NCBI RefSeq assembly: GCF_016025525.2
Contig: NZ_JACSGR010000008.1
Location: 110,469-174,468 of the forward strand
Source: Eikenella glucosivorans
GTDB taxonomy: Bacteria; Pseudomonadota; Gammaproteobacteria; Burkholderiales; Neisseriaceae
DNA length: 64,000 bases
Direction of reading: 5' to 3'
Within the stretch, counting starts at the first letter, position 1. Each line of letters begins with the position of its first letter. Shown one piece after another: positions 14,782-23,009 of this stretch. The position numbers and the translations under genes are program-made. The notes under the pieces were generated by a model. That model worked only from the letters and a program-made list of their open reading frames with translations. It searched no databases and was not told the origin of the DNA.

Positions 14782-17061
14782 TTAAATCTTACAAGCCCCG
14801 CCTGCACATCCATCATCCTGAATATCCGTCTGGGTATCGTCCGCACCGTCACGAGTGTTGTGGTAATACAGGGTTTTGACGCCGTATTTGTAGGCGGTCA
14901 GCAGGTCTTTGAGCATTTGTTTCATGGAAACTTTATTGCCTTCGAACTTGCCCGGGTCGTAGGCAGTGTTGGCGGAAATGGATTGGTCGACAAATTTCTG
15001 CATGACGCCGACCAGTTTCAGGTAGCCGTCGTTGCCCGGAAGCTGCCACAGGGTTTCGTAGGCGTCTTTCAGTCTTTCAAATTCGGGGACGACCTGTTTC
15101 AGGATGCCATCTTTCGATGCTTTGACCGTCACCAGACCGCGTGGAGGCTCGATGCCGTTGGTGGCATTGGCGATTTGCGAGCTGGTTTCAGACGGCATGA
15201 GTGCGGTCAGCGTAGAATTGCGCAGGCCGTATTTGACGATGTCGGTGCGCAGGCTCTCCCAGTCGCACAACAGCGGTTCGCTGCACACGGCGTCCAAGTC
15301 TTTTTTGTAGGTATCGATGGGCAGTTTGCCTTGCGAATACACAGTTTCCTTGAAAAGCGGACACGCGCCGTATTCTTTGGCGAGGTTCACGGACGCTTTG
15401 AGCAGATAATACTGCATGGCTTCAAAGGTGCGGTGGGTTAAACCCAATGCGGAACCGTCGCTGTAACGCACGCCGTTTTTCGCCAAATAGTAGGCGTAGT
15501 TGATGACGCCGATGCCGAGGGTGCGTCGGTTCATGGTGGCGGTGCGGGCGGCTTCGACCGGATAGTCTTGATAATCCAGCAGGGCATCGAGTGCGCGCAC
15601 GGTCAAATCGGCGAGTTCTTCCAATTCGTCCAAATTGTTTAATGCGCCCAAGTTGAAAGCGGACAATGTACACAAGGCGATTTCGCCGTTCGGATCGTTG
15701 ATGTTGTCCAGCGGTTTGGTCGGCAGGGCGATTTCCATACACAGATTGGACTGATGTACGGGCGCGACGCGCGGGTCAAACGGGCTGTGGGTATTGCAGT
15801 GATCGACGTTTTGGATATAGATACGCCCTGTTCCGGCGCGCTCCTGCATGAGCGTGGAGAACAAATCGGTGGCCGACAAAGTGCGTTTGCGGATGTTCGG
15901 ATCTTGCTCGTATTTCGTGTAAAGACGCTCGAACTCGTCTTGATCGGCAAAGAATGCGTCGTACAAGCCGGGGACTTCATTGGGCGAGAACAAGGTGATG
16001 TTGCCGCCTTTAATCAGACGGGTATAGAGCAGGCGGTTGATTTGCACGCCGTAATCCAACTGACGGATACGGTTGTCTTCGACGCCCCGGTTGTTTTTCA
16101 GCACCAGCAGGCTTTCGGCTTCGATGTGCCACAAGGGATAGAACAAAGTCGCCGCGCCGCCGCGCACACCGCCTTGCGAGCAGGATTTGACCGCCGCTTG
16201 GAACATTTTGAAGAACGGGATGCAGCCGGTGTGTTGCGCTTCGCCGCCGCGTATTTCACTGCCCAAGCCGCGGATGCGTCCGGCGTTGATACCGATGCCC
16301 GCGCGTTGGGAAACGTATTTCACAATCGCGCTGGTCGTCGCATTGATGGAATCCAGACTGTCGTCGCATTCGATCAATACGCAGCTTGAGAACTGACGCG
16401 TCGGCGTACGTACACCGCTCATAATCGGGGTCGGCAGCGATACTTTGAACGTAGAAACGGCATCGTAAAAGCGTTTGACGTAGTCCAGACGCGTTTCTTT
16501 CGGATATTTGCTGAAGAGGCACATCGCCACCAAAACGTATAAAAACTGCGGCGTTTCATAAATCTGGCGGGTAACGCGGTTCTGCACCAGATATTTGCCC
16601 TCAAGCTGCTTCACGGCCGCATAGGAAAAAGTCATGTCGCGGCTGTGGTCGATATAGGCATCCAGCTCGTCGAATTCTTCGCGGCTGTAATCCTCGATGA
16701 TGTGGCGGTCGTATTTGCCCGCGTCGGTCAGTTTTTTAACATGGTCGTACAGGTGCGGCGGCTCGAACTCGCCATAGGCGATTTTGCGCAGGTGGAAAAT
16801 CGCCAGACGCGCGGCGAGATACTGATAGTCGGGCGTATCTTGGGAAATCAGGTCGGCGGCGGCTTTGATGATGGTTTCGTGGATGTCGTCGGTACGGATG
16901 CCGTTGTAAAACTGGATGTGCGATTTGAGTTCGACCTGCGATACGGAAACATTGCTCAAACCTTGGGCGGCCCAGGTAACCACGCGGTGGATTTTATCCA
17001 GGTTGATCGGTTCCAAGCGGCCGTCGCGCTTGGTGACTTTGAGATTAACGGTATCGTTCAT
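14782..17061 (-). CDS. nrdA: Class Ia ribonucleotide reductase, alpha subunit
   Basis: NrdA reduces ribonucleoside diphosphates to deoxyribonucleotides. The 759 residues match the family length (761 in E. coli). The ATP-cone starts at LKVTKRDGRLEPINLDKIHR, active-site regions include SNLCMEIALPT and ALMPSETSSQIANATNGIEP, and the C-terminal redox cysteines are in DGCAGGACKI. The ATG at 17061 follows GATGGGA. The upstream region carries two NrdR boxes. The gene looks less GC-rich than most neighbours and contains a perfect 12-base Neisseria-type AT-DUS, which may mean it was acquired from a Neisseria. Confidence 0.97.
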   Translation of the reverse strand: MNDTVNLKVTKRDGRLEPINLDKIHRVVTWAAQGLSNVSVSQVELKSHIQFYNGIRTDDIHETIIKAAADLISQDTPDYQYLAARLAIFHLRKIAYGEFEPPHLYDHVKKLTDAGKYDRHIIEDYSREEFDELDAYIDHSRDMTFSYAAVKQLEGKYLVQNRVTRQIYETPQFLYVLVAMCLFSKYPKETRLDYVKRFYDAVSTFKVSLPTPIMSGVRTPTRQFSSCVLIECDDSLDSINATTSAIVKYVSQRAGIGINAGRIRGLGSEIRGGEAQHTGCIPFFKMFQAAVKSCSQGGVRGGAATLFYPLWHIEAESLLVLKNNRGVEDNRIRQLDYGVQINRLLYTRLIKGGNITLFSPNEVPGLYDAFFADQDEFERLYTKYEQDPNIRKRTLSATDLFSTLMQERAGTGRIYIQNVDHCNTHSPFDPRVAPVHQSNLCMEIALPTKPLDNINDPNGEIALCTLSAFNLGALNNLDELEELADLTVRALDALLDYQDYPVEAARTATMNRRTLGIGVINYAYYLAKNGVRYSDGSALGLTHRTFEAMQYYLLKASVNLAKEYGACPLFKETVYSQGKLPIDTYKKDLDAVCSEPLLCDWESLRTDIVKYGLRNSTLTALMPSETSSQIANATNGIEPPRGLVTVKASKDGILKQVVPEFERLKDAYETLWQLPGNDGYLKLVGVMQKFVDQSISANTAYDPGKFEGNKVSMKQMLKDLLTAYKYGVKTLYYHNTRDGADDTQTDIQDDGCAGGACKI
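15187..15198 (-). repeat. Perfect Neisseria-type AT-DUS (ATGCCGTCTGAA) inside nrdA
   Basis: The plus strand reads TTCAGACGGCAT, the exact complement of the 12-base AT-DUS of N. meningitidis and N. gonorrhoeae. It is the only such 12-mer I saw in the window, where all other perfect uptake sequences are of the Eikenella or related dialects. It encodes the conserved MPSE of NrdA, so chance is possible. Confidence 0.9.
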
Positions 17062-17086
17062 TTTCCCATCCTGATTTCGAGTGACA

Positions 17087-17134
17087 ACACAAGATAATGT
17101 GTTCGGTGAGTGAAACTCGCACAATATAATGTAT
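17087..17134 (-). promoter_or_regulatory. Tandem NrdR boxes upstream of nrdA
   Basis: Read on the minus strand, ACACATTATCTTGTGT (17102-17087) and ATACATTATATTGTGC (17134-17119) both fit the NrdR consensus acaCwAtATaTwGtgt. Their starts are 32 bases apart, about three helical turns, the usual spacing for cooperative NrdR binding. NrdR is a known repressor of ribonucleotide reductase genes; binding here is inferred. Confidence 0.8.
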
Positions 17135-17294
17135 TTTGGCGGCAAAAAAAAGATTGCGGAATGTAAGGCTTTGTGGCAGGGCGGTGTATGGGTGGGCGTA
17201 TGGATTTCTAAACCAATCACTTATGCCAAATAAAAATAATTTCTATTGAAACTGCTGGAGTGATTGCTTGAGTGGGGAATGCAACGGTGCAGGG

Positions 17295-17348
17295 AGGCTA
17301 CCTGAAAAAGGCTACCTGAAAACTGCGCTACCATTTTTCAGGTAGCCT
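17295..17348. repeat. Two direct and one inverted uptake sequence
   Basis: AGGCTACCTGAA occurs at 17295-17306 and 17309-17320, and its complement at 17337-17348. The third arm can pair with either of the first two, so two alternative hairpins are possible. Confidence 0.75.
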
Positions 17349-17361
17349 CCTTTGGCCGGCG

Positions 17362-17398
17362 ATAAAACAACGCTGCTTCCGAGGGGGAAGCAGCGTTG
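17362..17398 (-). terminator. Rho-independent terminator of gdhA
   Basis: A perfect 13-base-pair stem (17368-17380 with 17386-17398, sequence CAACGCTGCTTCC) encloses a five-base loop. On the minus strand it is followed by TTTTATC. It lies 40 bases past the gdhA stop. Confidence 0.88.
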
Positions 17399-17437
17399 CG
17401 GTTTGCGGCAGCGGTAAGCGCCGGCCGCAGCTTGGGT

Positions 17438-18775
17438 TTACACCACGCCTTGGGCCAGCATGGCGTCGGCCACTTTCTTGAAGCCGGCGATGTTGGCGCC
17501 GTTCACGTAGTTGGTGTAGCCGTTTTCCGTGCCGTTGGCCACGCAGTTTTCGTGGATGTTGCCCATGATGTCAAACAGGCGGCTGTCCACTTCTTCGCTG
17601 CTCCAAGAGAGGCGGATGGCGTTCTGGCTCATTTCGAGGCCGGAAGTGGCCACGCCGCCGGCGTTGCTGGCTTTGCCCGGGGCGTAGAGGATTTTCGCGT
17701 CGGTGAAGGCTTTAACCGCATCCAGGGTAGAGGGCATGTTGGCGCCTTCGGCCACGCAGATGCAGCCGTTTTTCAGCAGGGCTTGGGCTTCTTCGCCGTT
17801 GAGCTCGTTTTGGGTGGCGCAGGGCAGGGCCACATCGCAGGGCACGTGCCACGGGCGTTTGCCTTCGTGGTATTCCAGGCCTTGCTCTTTGGCATACACG
17901 GAGAGGCGTTCGCGGCGCACGTTTTTCAGCTCGCTCAAGGCCTGCCATTGGGCTTCGGTCATGCCGCTGTCGGCAAATTTCACGAAGCCGCCGGAATCAG
18001 ACACGGTTTGCACTTTGGCGCCCAGTTGCAGGGCTTTTTGGGCAGCGTATTGGGCCACGTTGCCGGAGCCGGAGATGACCACGCGTTTGCCTTGGATGCT
18101 GTCGTTGCGGGTTTTCAGCATGTTTTCGGTGAAATACACGGTGCCGTAGCCGGTGGCTTCGGGGCGGATCAGGCTGCCGCCGTAGCTGAGGCCTTTGCCG
18201 GTGAGCACGGAGGCGAATTCGTTGCGTACGCGTTTGTATTGGCCGTAGAGGTAGCCGATTTCGCGCGCGCCCACGCCGATATCGCCGGCGGGCACGTCCA
18301 AGTCGGCGCCGATGTGGCGGGCGAGCTCGGTCATGAAGGCTTGGCAGAAACGCATCACTTCGCCGTCGCTCTTGCCTTTGGGATCGAAGTCGGAGCCGCC
18401 TTTGCCGCCGCCCATGGGCAGGGTGGTGAGGCCGTTTTTAAATACCTGCTCAAAGGCCAGGAATTTGAGCACGCCCAGGTTTACGGTGGGGTGGAAGCGC
18501 AGGCCGCCTTTGTAGGGGCCGATGGCGGAGTTCATCTGCACGCGGTAGCCGCGGTTTACCTGCACCTGGCCTTGGTCGTCTACCCAGGAGATGCGGAACA
18601 GGATCACGCGCTCGGGCTCAACCAGGCGGCCGAGCAGGTTGTGTTTGGTGTATTGGGGATTTTTGGAGAGGAACGGGGCAAGGCTGCCGAAAACTTCTTC
18701 TACGGCTTGATGGAAGGTGGCTTGTTCGGGATCGCGCTGTTTGATTTGTTGGAACAGGGTATTCAGGTCGCTCAT
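17438..18775 (-). CDS. gdhA: NADP-specific glutamate dehydrogenase
   Basis: The enzyme makes glutamate from 2-oxoglutarate and ammonia with NADPH. The 445 residues match the hexameric bacterial type. The substrate-binding and catalytic region reads GGLRFHPTVN, then LTTLPMGGGKGGSDFDPKGK with the active-site lysine, and the C-terminal half has the dinucleotide fold (VVISGSGNVAQYAA). It is a single gene with its own strong terminator. An ATG at 18775 follows AAGGAGTG. Confidence 0.96.
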   Translation of the reverse strand: MSDLNTLFQQIKQRDPEQATFHQAVEEVFGSLAPFLSKNPQYTKHNLLGRLVEPERVILFRISWVDDQGQVQVNRGYRVQMNSAIGPYKGGLRFHPTVNLGVLKFLAFEQVFKNGLTTLPMGGGKGGSDFDPKGKSDGEVMRFCQAFMTELARHIGADLDVPAGDIGVGAREIGYLYGQYKRVRNEFASVLTGKGLSYGGSLIRPEATGYGTVYFTENMLKTRNDSIQGKRVVISGSGNVAQYAAQKALQLGAKVQTVSDSGGFVKFADSGMTEAQWQALSELKNVRRERLSVYAKEQGLEYHEGKRPWHVPCDVALPCATQNELNGEEAQALLKNGCICVAEGANMPSTLDAVKAFTDAKILYAPGKASNAGGVATSGLEMSQNAIRLSWSSEEVDSRLFDIMGNIHENCVANGTENGYTNYVNGANIAGFKKVADAMLAQGVV

Positions 18776-19061
18776 GGGGCACTCCTTGATGTTGGGTTAA
18801 GCAGACAGGGGAAGGCTGGATCACTTTCGGGCAGATTATTGAGCCCGCGCAGAAAACGGATAATCATGCTGAAAAGCCGCCTGCGTGCGCGGCATTCTAC
18901 CCCATTTGCCCTGTTTTCGGTAGGACGGTGCAAGTGAATGAACCGGCTTGGCTTGCGGTTGCGGGAAAATGGAGCGGCAAAGAGATAGCGGCGGGTGTCG
19001 GGCTTAGGATAATAATGAAATAATTGGGGAAAAACGGATTGGTAGGGCATGGCACAAGCGA

Positions 19062-19817
19062 TCAGAATGCCAGCAAACGGCCGATATTGCGCTCGGTGGC
19101 GGCGGCCACTTCCTGCCAGCTTATGCCGCGCAGCGCGGCCACGGTTTCGGCCACGCGCCGCACGTTGGCGGGGGTGTTTTCCGTTTCGCCGGCGGGAACC
19201 ATAAAGGGGCTGTCGGTTTCCAGCACGAGGTGTTCTAAGGGAAGCTGTGCGGCGGCGGTGCGCACTTTGCGGGCGTTGGGATTGAGCGCCAGCGTGCCGA
19301 TGCCGATGAACAGGCCGCAGCCGATTAAGGCGTGTGCTTCTTCGAGGCTACCTGAAAAACCGTGGGCGATGCCGCCGCAGTGAAAGCTGGTTTGCTTGAG
19401 CGCGGCCACGGTGTCGGCGGCGGCGCGCACGTGGTGCAAGATGACGGGGCGGCGGTATTGCTTGGCGAGCTCAAGCTGGGCGAGCAGGGCAGTTTGCTGC
19501 GCGGCGCGGGTTTGTTTGCGTTCGCCGTAGTAGTCCAGCCCGATTTCGCCTGCCAGCAGTTTGGGATGGGTTTGCAGCAGGGCGGCGCTTTGGTCGAGCA
19601 GTTGGGATGAAAATTGTTCGGCAAACCAGGGGTGCAGGCCGATGGCGCCGTAGCATTCGGGCGGGCGGTGCAGGCGGCAGACGCTGTCGAAATCGCCTGC
19701 GTGCGCGGCGGGGACGATAAAACGCTTCACCCCCTCGGCGCGGGCGTTGCTGAGGATTTCAGGTAGCCTGCCGGCGAGGGCGGGGTCGGCGAGGTGGCAA
19801 TGGCTGTCGGTGAGCAT
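19062..19817 (-). CDS. TatD family metal-dependent hydrolase
   Basis: The 251-residue protein has the TatD TIM-barrel metal set: HxH in MLTDSHCHL, Glu in GEIGLDYYGE, His in VILHHVR, His in GGIAHGFSGS and Asp in VLETDSPFM. TatD proteins are DNases or D-aminoacyl-tRNA-like hydrolases; the exact member (TatD, YcfH or YjjV type) is not decided here, though the sequence looks more YjjV/YcfH-like. The frame is open upstream to 19937, but that part reads through an uptake sequence, so the ATG at 19817 is the start. Confidence 0.88.
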   Translation of the reverse strand: MLTDSHCHLADPALAGRLPEILSNARAEGVKRFIVPAAHAGDFDSVCRLHRPPECYGAIGLHPWFAEQFSSQLLDQSAALLQTHPKLLAGEIGLDYYGERKQTRAAQQTALLAQLELAKQYRRPVILHHVRAAADTVAALKQTSFHCGGIAHGFSGSLEEAHALIGCGLFIGIGTLALNPNARKVRTAAAQLPLEHLVLETDSPFMVPAGETENTPANVRRVAETVAALRGISWQEVAAATERNIGRLLAF

Positions 19818-20022
19818 GGAGGGAGTATAGCGCAAAAAGGATTGGGTTTTCAGGTGGCCTATGGCAGGCAGGGAGGCTACCTGAAAATATAGGCACCAAC
19901 CAGGTGAGCCGGATTTTTTGCAGCTGAGGCGCGGCATACCGCCGCCCGTGCTAAACGGCGGTTTACATTTGCCTGCGCTACAATCCGCGCCCTTTTCAGT
20001 TAATGCAAACGGACGGAATTTT

Positions 20023-21108
20023 ATGTGGTGGGTGTTGGCGCTGGTGGTGTTGGTGATGCAGCTGTTTGGCTGGCTGTTTGGGCGCGGGCTGATTTGGCTG
20101 CTGGATGGCTACCTGAAAAAGGGCGGGCGGCGCGTGGTGTGGCTGCTGGTGTTTGGCGTGGGCAACGGGTTGTTTGCGCTGTCTTTCCTGCGCGTGTGGC
20201 CGCTGCTGTTCCGGCTCATTTCGCTGTGGATGGTGGTGTTGCTGTACGGCGTGCTCACCATGCTGGCGGTGTGGCTTCTGGGGCGGCTGCTGCGGCTGAA
20301 GTGGCCGCCGGAGCGCACGGCGCGGCTGCGGCGGGTGGCGGCCGTGCTGTTGTTTGGCGGGCTGTTTGCCCTCTCGTTGTATAACGCCTACACGCCGGTG
20401 GTGCGGCATTATTCTGTGCGGATTAACAAGCCTTTGGGCAGGCCGGTGCGTATCGGCATGGCCAGCGACCTGCATTTGGGCGTGCTGTTCGGCAGCCGGC
20501 AGATCGACGAGCTGGTGCGCATCATGCAGCGCGAGCGGGTGGACATCATCCTGTTGCCCGGCGACCTGATGGACGACGACACCGAGGCCTACCGCCTGGA
20601 AAATATGCAGCCGCATTTGCAGCGCCTGCGCGCGCCCTTGGGCGTGTATGCCACGCTGGGCAACCATGATTTGTTCGGCCATCAGGCGGAGATTGCCGCC
20701 GCGCTGCAAGAGGCGGGGATTACCGTGCTGCACGACAGCGCGGTGCTGGTGGATCAGCGCTTTTGGGTGGTCGGCCGGCCGGACGAGATGGACACGCAGC
20801 GCGCGGATACCGCCGATTTGCTGGCCCAAACCGACACTGCCCAGCCCGTGTTCCTGCTCGACCACCGCCCCACTTCCATCGCGCAGCACGAAAAATTGCC
20901 GATTGATATCCAAATGTCCGGCCATGTGCACAATGGGCAGATTTTCCCTGCCAACCTCTTGGTGAAGCTGCTCAACGATTTGGCCTACGGCTACGAGGCG
21001 CGCGGGCAGGGGCATTATTTCGTTACCTCCGGCTACGGCTTCTGGGGCGTGCCGCTGCGGCTGGGCTCGCAATCGGAGGTGGTGGTGATTGATGTGGCGG
21101 GGGAGTAG
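20023..21108 (+). CDS. Membrane-anchored metallophosphoesterase (YkuE/YaeI type)
   Basis: The N-terminal 140 residues hold four to five hydrophobic segments. They are followed by a calcineurin-like phosphoesterase domain with the metal motifs GMASDLHLG, LLPGDLMDDD, TLGNHD, MSGHVHNGQIFP and the late GH. This is the layout of YkuE/YaeI proteins, some of which hydrolyse lipid-linked pyrophosphates. The phosphoesterase should face one side of the inner membrane. The ATG at 20023 follows a GGACGGAAT stretch. An uptake sequence in the gene near 20107 encodes GYLKKG. Confidence 0.88.
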   Translation: MWWVLALVVLVMQLFGWLFGRGLIWLLDGYLKKGGRRVVWLLVFGVGNGLFALSFLRVWPLLFRLISLWMVVLLYGVLTMLAVWLLGRLLRLKWPPERTARLRRVAAVLLFGGLFALSLYNAYTPVVRHYSVRINKPLGRPVRIGMASDLHLGVLFGSRQIDELVRIMQRERVDIILLPGDLMDDDTEAYRLENMQPHLQRLRAPLGVYATLGNHDLFGHQAEIAAALQEAGITVLHDSAVLVDQRFWVVGRPDEMDTQRADTADLLAQTDTAQPVFLLDHRPTSIAQHEKLPIDIQMSGHVHNGQIFPANLLVKLLNDLAYGYEARGQGHYFVTSGYGFWGVPLRLGSQSEVVVIDVAGE

Positions 21109-21282
21109 GGCTGGGTTGATGATGAAAGTGAAGAGGCTACCTGAAAAAGTTAGGCAGATTGGGCATTGATGCTTGGTTGGCGGCAGAGGAAACGAGGCAA
21201 GAGAAATTTTTCAGGTAGCCTTTTGCCGGATAGATGGGCTACCTGAAAAAAAGTGGGGCGAATTTGGTGGAAATGAGATGGG

Positions 21283-22002
21283 CTAGCCCTGCTGATTAGG
21301 AAAGTGCAATAATTTCCGACGCTCCGGATGTACCCAGCTTTCAAACACACAGGCCCTCCCTCTGTAAAAATCGGGATTGAATAAGTCGATACCGAAATGG
21401 CTGCAATAGCGCTCCACCATTTCCGGAGTCAGCCGGTCTTTGATGCGCCGGGCTTGGTATTGTTCAAATTCCTCAAATGGGAGGGGATCACCCCTTTCTT
21501 CAAACTCCCAGCGGCTTTCATGATGTGCCGCAATATAACGGTAGGGAAATTGATTGCGCCAGCCTGTCCCTGTTGCAGAAAGCACTTTTTCTGGCCGTGT
21601 ACCATCTTCATAAAGAAACTGTGTCGAACCCGGTTTAATTTGAGGAATATCCCGTACCAAGGTTACGGCTATCTCGCGCACTCCTAATTTCTCACATAAA
21701 TAAGGAGGATCCGCATTAAGGTCTGTACCATTGGGACTATTATTAACATAAACGCACCAATTAGACTGGGTTTCGGAAACCATCACTTTGGATCGGTTGA
21801 GTGGCAGCAGGCTATTCAATCGCTCCTCCCATGTGCCCCCGATATCAATTTTTCTAGTGGGGGTAGGATATTCATTAACTATATCCCGCTTACGTTCCCA
21901 CTGCACGATAAAATCAACCAGCTCGGCATAGGGAACCTCGAGAAAAGCTAAGGTAGTTGTAGTCGGTGCATAGCGGTGGAGAAAGAATTCAGGGTCGCGC
22001 AT
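21283..22002 (-). CDS. Hypothetical protein, 239 aa, of atypical composition
   Basis: I do not recognise this family. The protein is soluble, without signal peptide or membrane helix. It is rich in aromatic and charged residues, with a proline-containing middle (ETQSNWCVYVNNSPNGTD, then LVRDIPQIKPGSTQFLYEDG) and a basic C-terminal third. Codon use is visibly less GC-biased than in flanking tatD, phosphoesterase and lolA genes, and uptake-sequence clusters flank it on both sides, which suggests a separately acquired cassette. It has the size and style of genes seen in toxin-immunity neighbourhoods, but I have no motif that proves it. Confidence 0.65.
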   Translation of the reverse strand: MRDPEFFLHRYAPTTTTLAFLEVPYAELVDFIVQWERKRDIVNEYPTPTRKIDIGGTWEERLNSLLPLNRSKVMVSETQSNWCVYVNNSPNGTDLNADPPYLCEKLGVREIAVTLVRDIPQIKPGSTQFLYEDGTRPEKVLSATGTGWRNQFPYRYIAAHHESRWEFEERGDPLPFEEFEQYQARRIKDRLTPEMVERYCSHFGIDLFNPDFYRGRACVFESWVHPERRKLLHFPNQQG

Positions 22003-22065
22003 GGAGGGGCTTCCGGAAGGTGGCAGATGGGCGGATGTTAAGCTATGCCGTTTGGCGGTGCAATA

Positions 22066-22104
22066 AGGCTACCTGAAAACCGTTGGCGGGTTTTCAGGTA
22101 GCCT
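22066..22104. terminator. Inverted uptake-sequence pair after lolA
   Basis: AGGCTACCTGAA (22066-22077) and its complement (22093-22104) are separated by 15 bases. They lie 25 bases past the lolA stop, on the side read by minus-strand transcripts. Confidence 0.6.
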
Positions 22105-22129
22105 TTGCTATGCCGATGCTGAACGGGGC

Positions 22130-22747
22130 TTATTGGGTGAGCACGTCCACACCTTGCGGGGGGGTGAAGCGGAATTGGCTGCGGGAGAGGTTGGGCTTGG
22201 TGTCCAGGCCGTTGAATTTGATGGTTGTTTGGTTGCCGAAGCTGTCTTTCAGGCGCATTTCGGCGAGGTTGTCGCCTTTGAAGCCGAGGCGGATGTATTG
22301 GTAGCCGGCGTTAGAGCGCTTGGGGGTGGCCAATACGTAGTCGATGCCGTTTGCCGAGCCGTCTTCTTTGAGGGTGTAGCTGGCGGTGAGGGCGTCTTTG
22401 TTGGAGAGGATGGCGGCGGGGCTGTCGCCGATGGCTTGGTTTTGCGCGGTTTTGGTGATTTGGGCGAGGTCGATGTCGTAGAGCCAGATGTGGCTGCCGT
22501 CGCCTACGATGGTTTGCTTGTAGGGGCTGGTGTATTCCCATTTGAAGAGGCCGGGGCGCAAAATGCTGAAGCGGCCTTGGGCGCTGCGGGTGCGGTTGCG
22601 GCTTTGCACGCTTTGGCTGAAGCTGCCGCTGATGCCGTCGGTGTCGGCGTTGAATTTTTGCAGGGCTTCGATGCCGCCGGCTTGGGCGGTGCCGATGATG
22701 AGGGCGAAGAGGGCTGCGGCGGCGAGGCGGAAGGGTTTGCGGGGCAT
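22130..22747 (-). CDS. lolA: Outer-membrane lipoprotein carrier protein LolA
   Basis: LolA carries lipoproteins through the periplasm from the LolCDE complex to LolB. The 205-residue precursor has a signal peptide (MPRKPFRLAAAALFALIIGTAQAG). The family pattern follows: FNADTDGISGSFSQSVQSR, RFSILRPGLFKWEYTSPYKQ and LDTKPNLSRSQFRFTPPQGVDV. The ATG at 22747 is preceded by AAAGGAAA. The frame is open further upstream, but the signal peptide fixes the start. Confidence 0.93.
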   Translation of the reverse strand: MPRKPFRLAAAALFALIIGTAQAGGIEALQKFNADTDGISGSFSQSVQSRNRTRSAQGRFSILRPGLFKWEYTSPYKQTIVGDGSHIWLYDIDLAQITKTAQNQAIGDSPAAILSNKDALTASYTLKEDGSANGIDYVLATPKRSNAGYQYIRLGFKGDNLAEMRLKDSFGNQTTIKFNGLDTKPNLSRSQFRFTPPQGVDVLTQ

Positions 22748-22895
22748 GGGGTTTCCTTTGCTGGTGTGAAAGGGGATGCGGCGCATTGTACCAGCTTGGG
22801 CGCGGCGGGGTAGGGCGGGGAGAAGTGTAAAGACGGCACAACGGCGGGGTTTTGCCGAAAAGGCAAGGAATTAGGCGGCTTCCGGCAGCGGTTTT

Positions 22896-22924
22896 TTAAC
22901 CGGATTTTATTCCTGCGTTATAAT
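22896..22924 (+). promoter_or_regulatory. Probable sigma-70 promoter upstream of gph
   Basis: TTAACC (22896-22901), a 17-base spacer and a perfect TATAAT (22919-22924) lie about 85 bases before the gph start. The -10 is strong and the -35 weak. Confidence 0.5.
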
Positions 22925-23009
22925 TCGGAGCTGCGGTAAAGATATTTTCAGGTAGCCTGCGTGCGTGGTGAGGCTACCTGAAAACTGGTTTGCTCATTTT
23001 GGAGGCTTT

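Larger units (their letters stand above)
17062..17437. other. Intergenic region between nrdA and gdhA
   Basis: From left to right it holds the NrdR boxes, an AT-rich stretch that should contain the nrdA promoter, three uptake-sequence arms (17295-17348) and the gdhA terminator (17362-17398). I see no coding gene. Confidence 0.65.

Noticed and set aside
17396..18937. A 513-codon open frame on the plus strand opposite gdhA
   Set aside because: It is a low-complexity Gly/Ala/Val/His-rich antisense frame produced by the GC-rich codon use of gdhA. Similar long shadows oppose gabD (55855-57219), glyA (30374-31720), lipA (38222-39292) and lolA (22133-22813).
20023..21108. Long Gln/His-rich minus-strand frame opposite the phosphoesterase gene
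   Set aside because: Composition is typical of an antisense shadow; the plus-strand frame has all metallophosphoesterase motifs.
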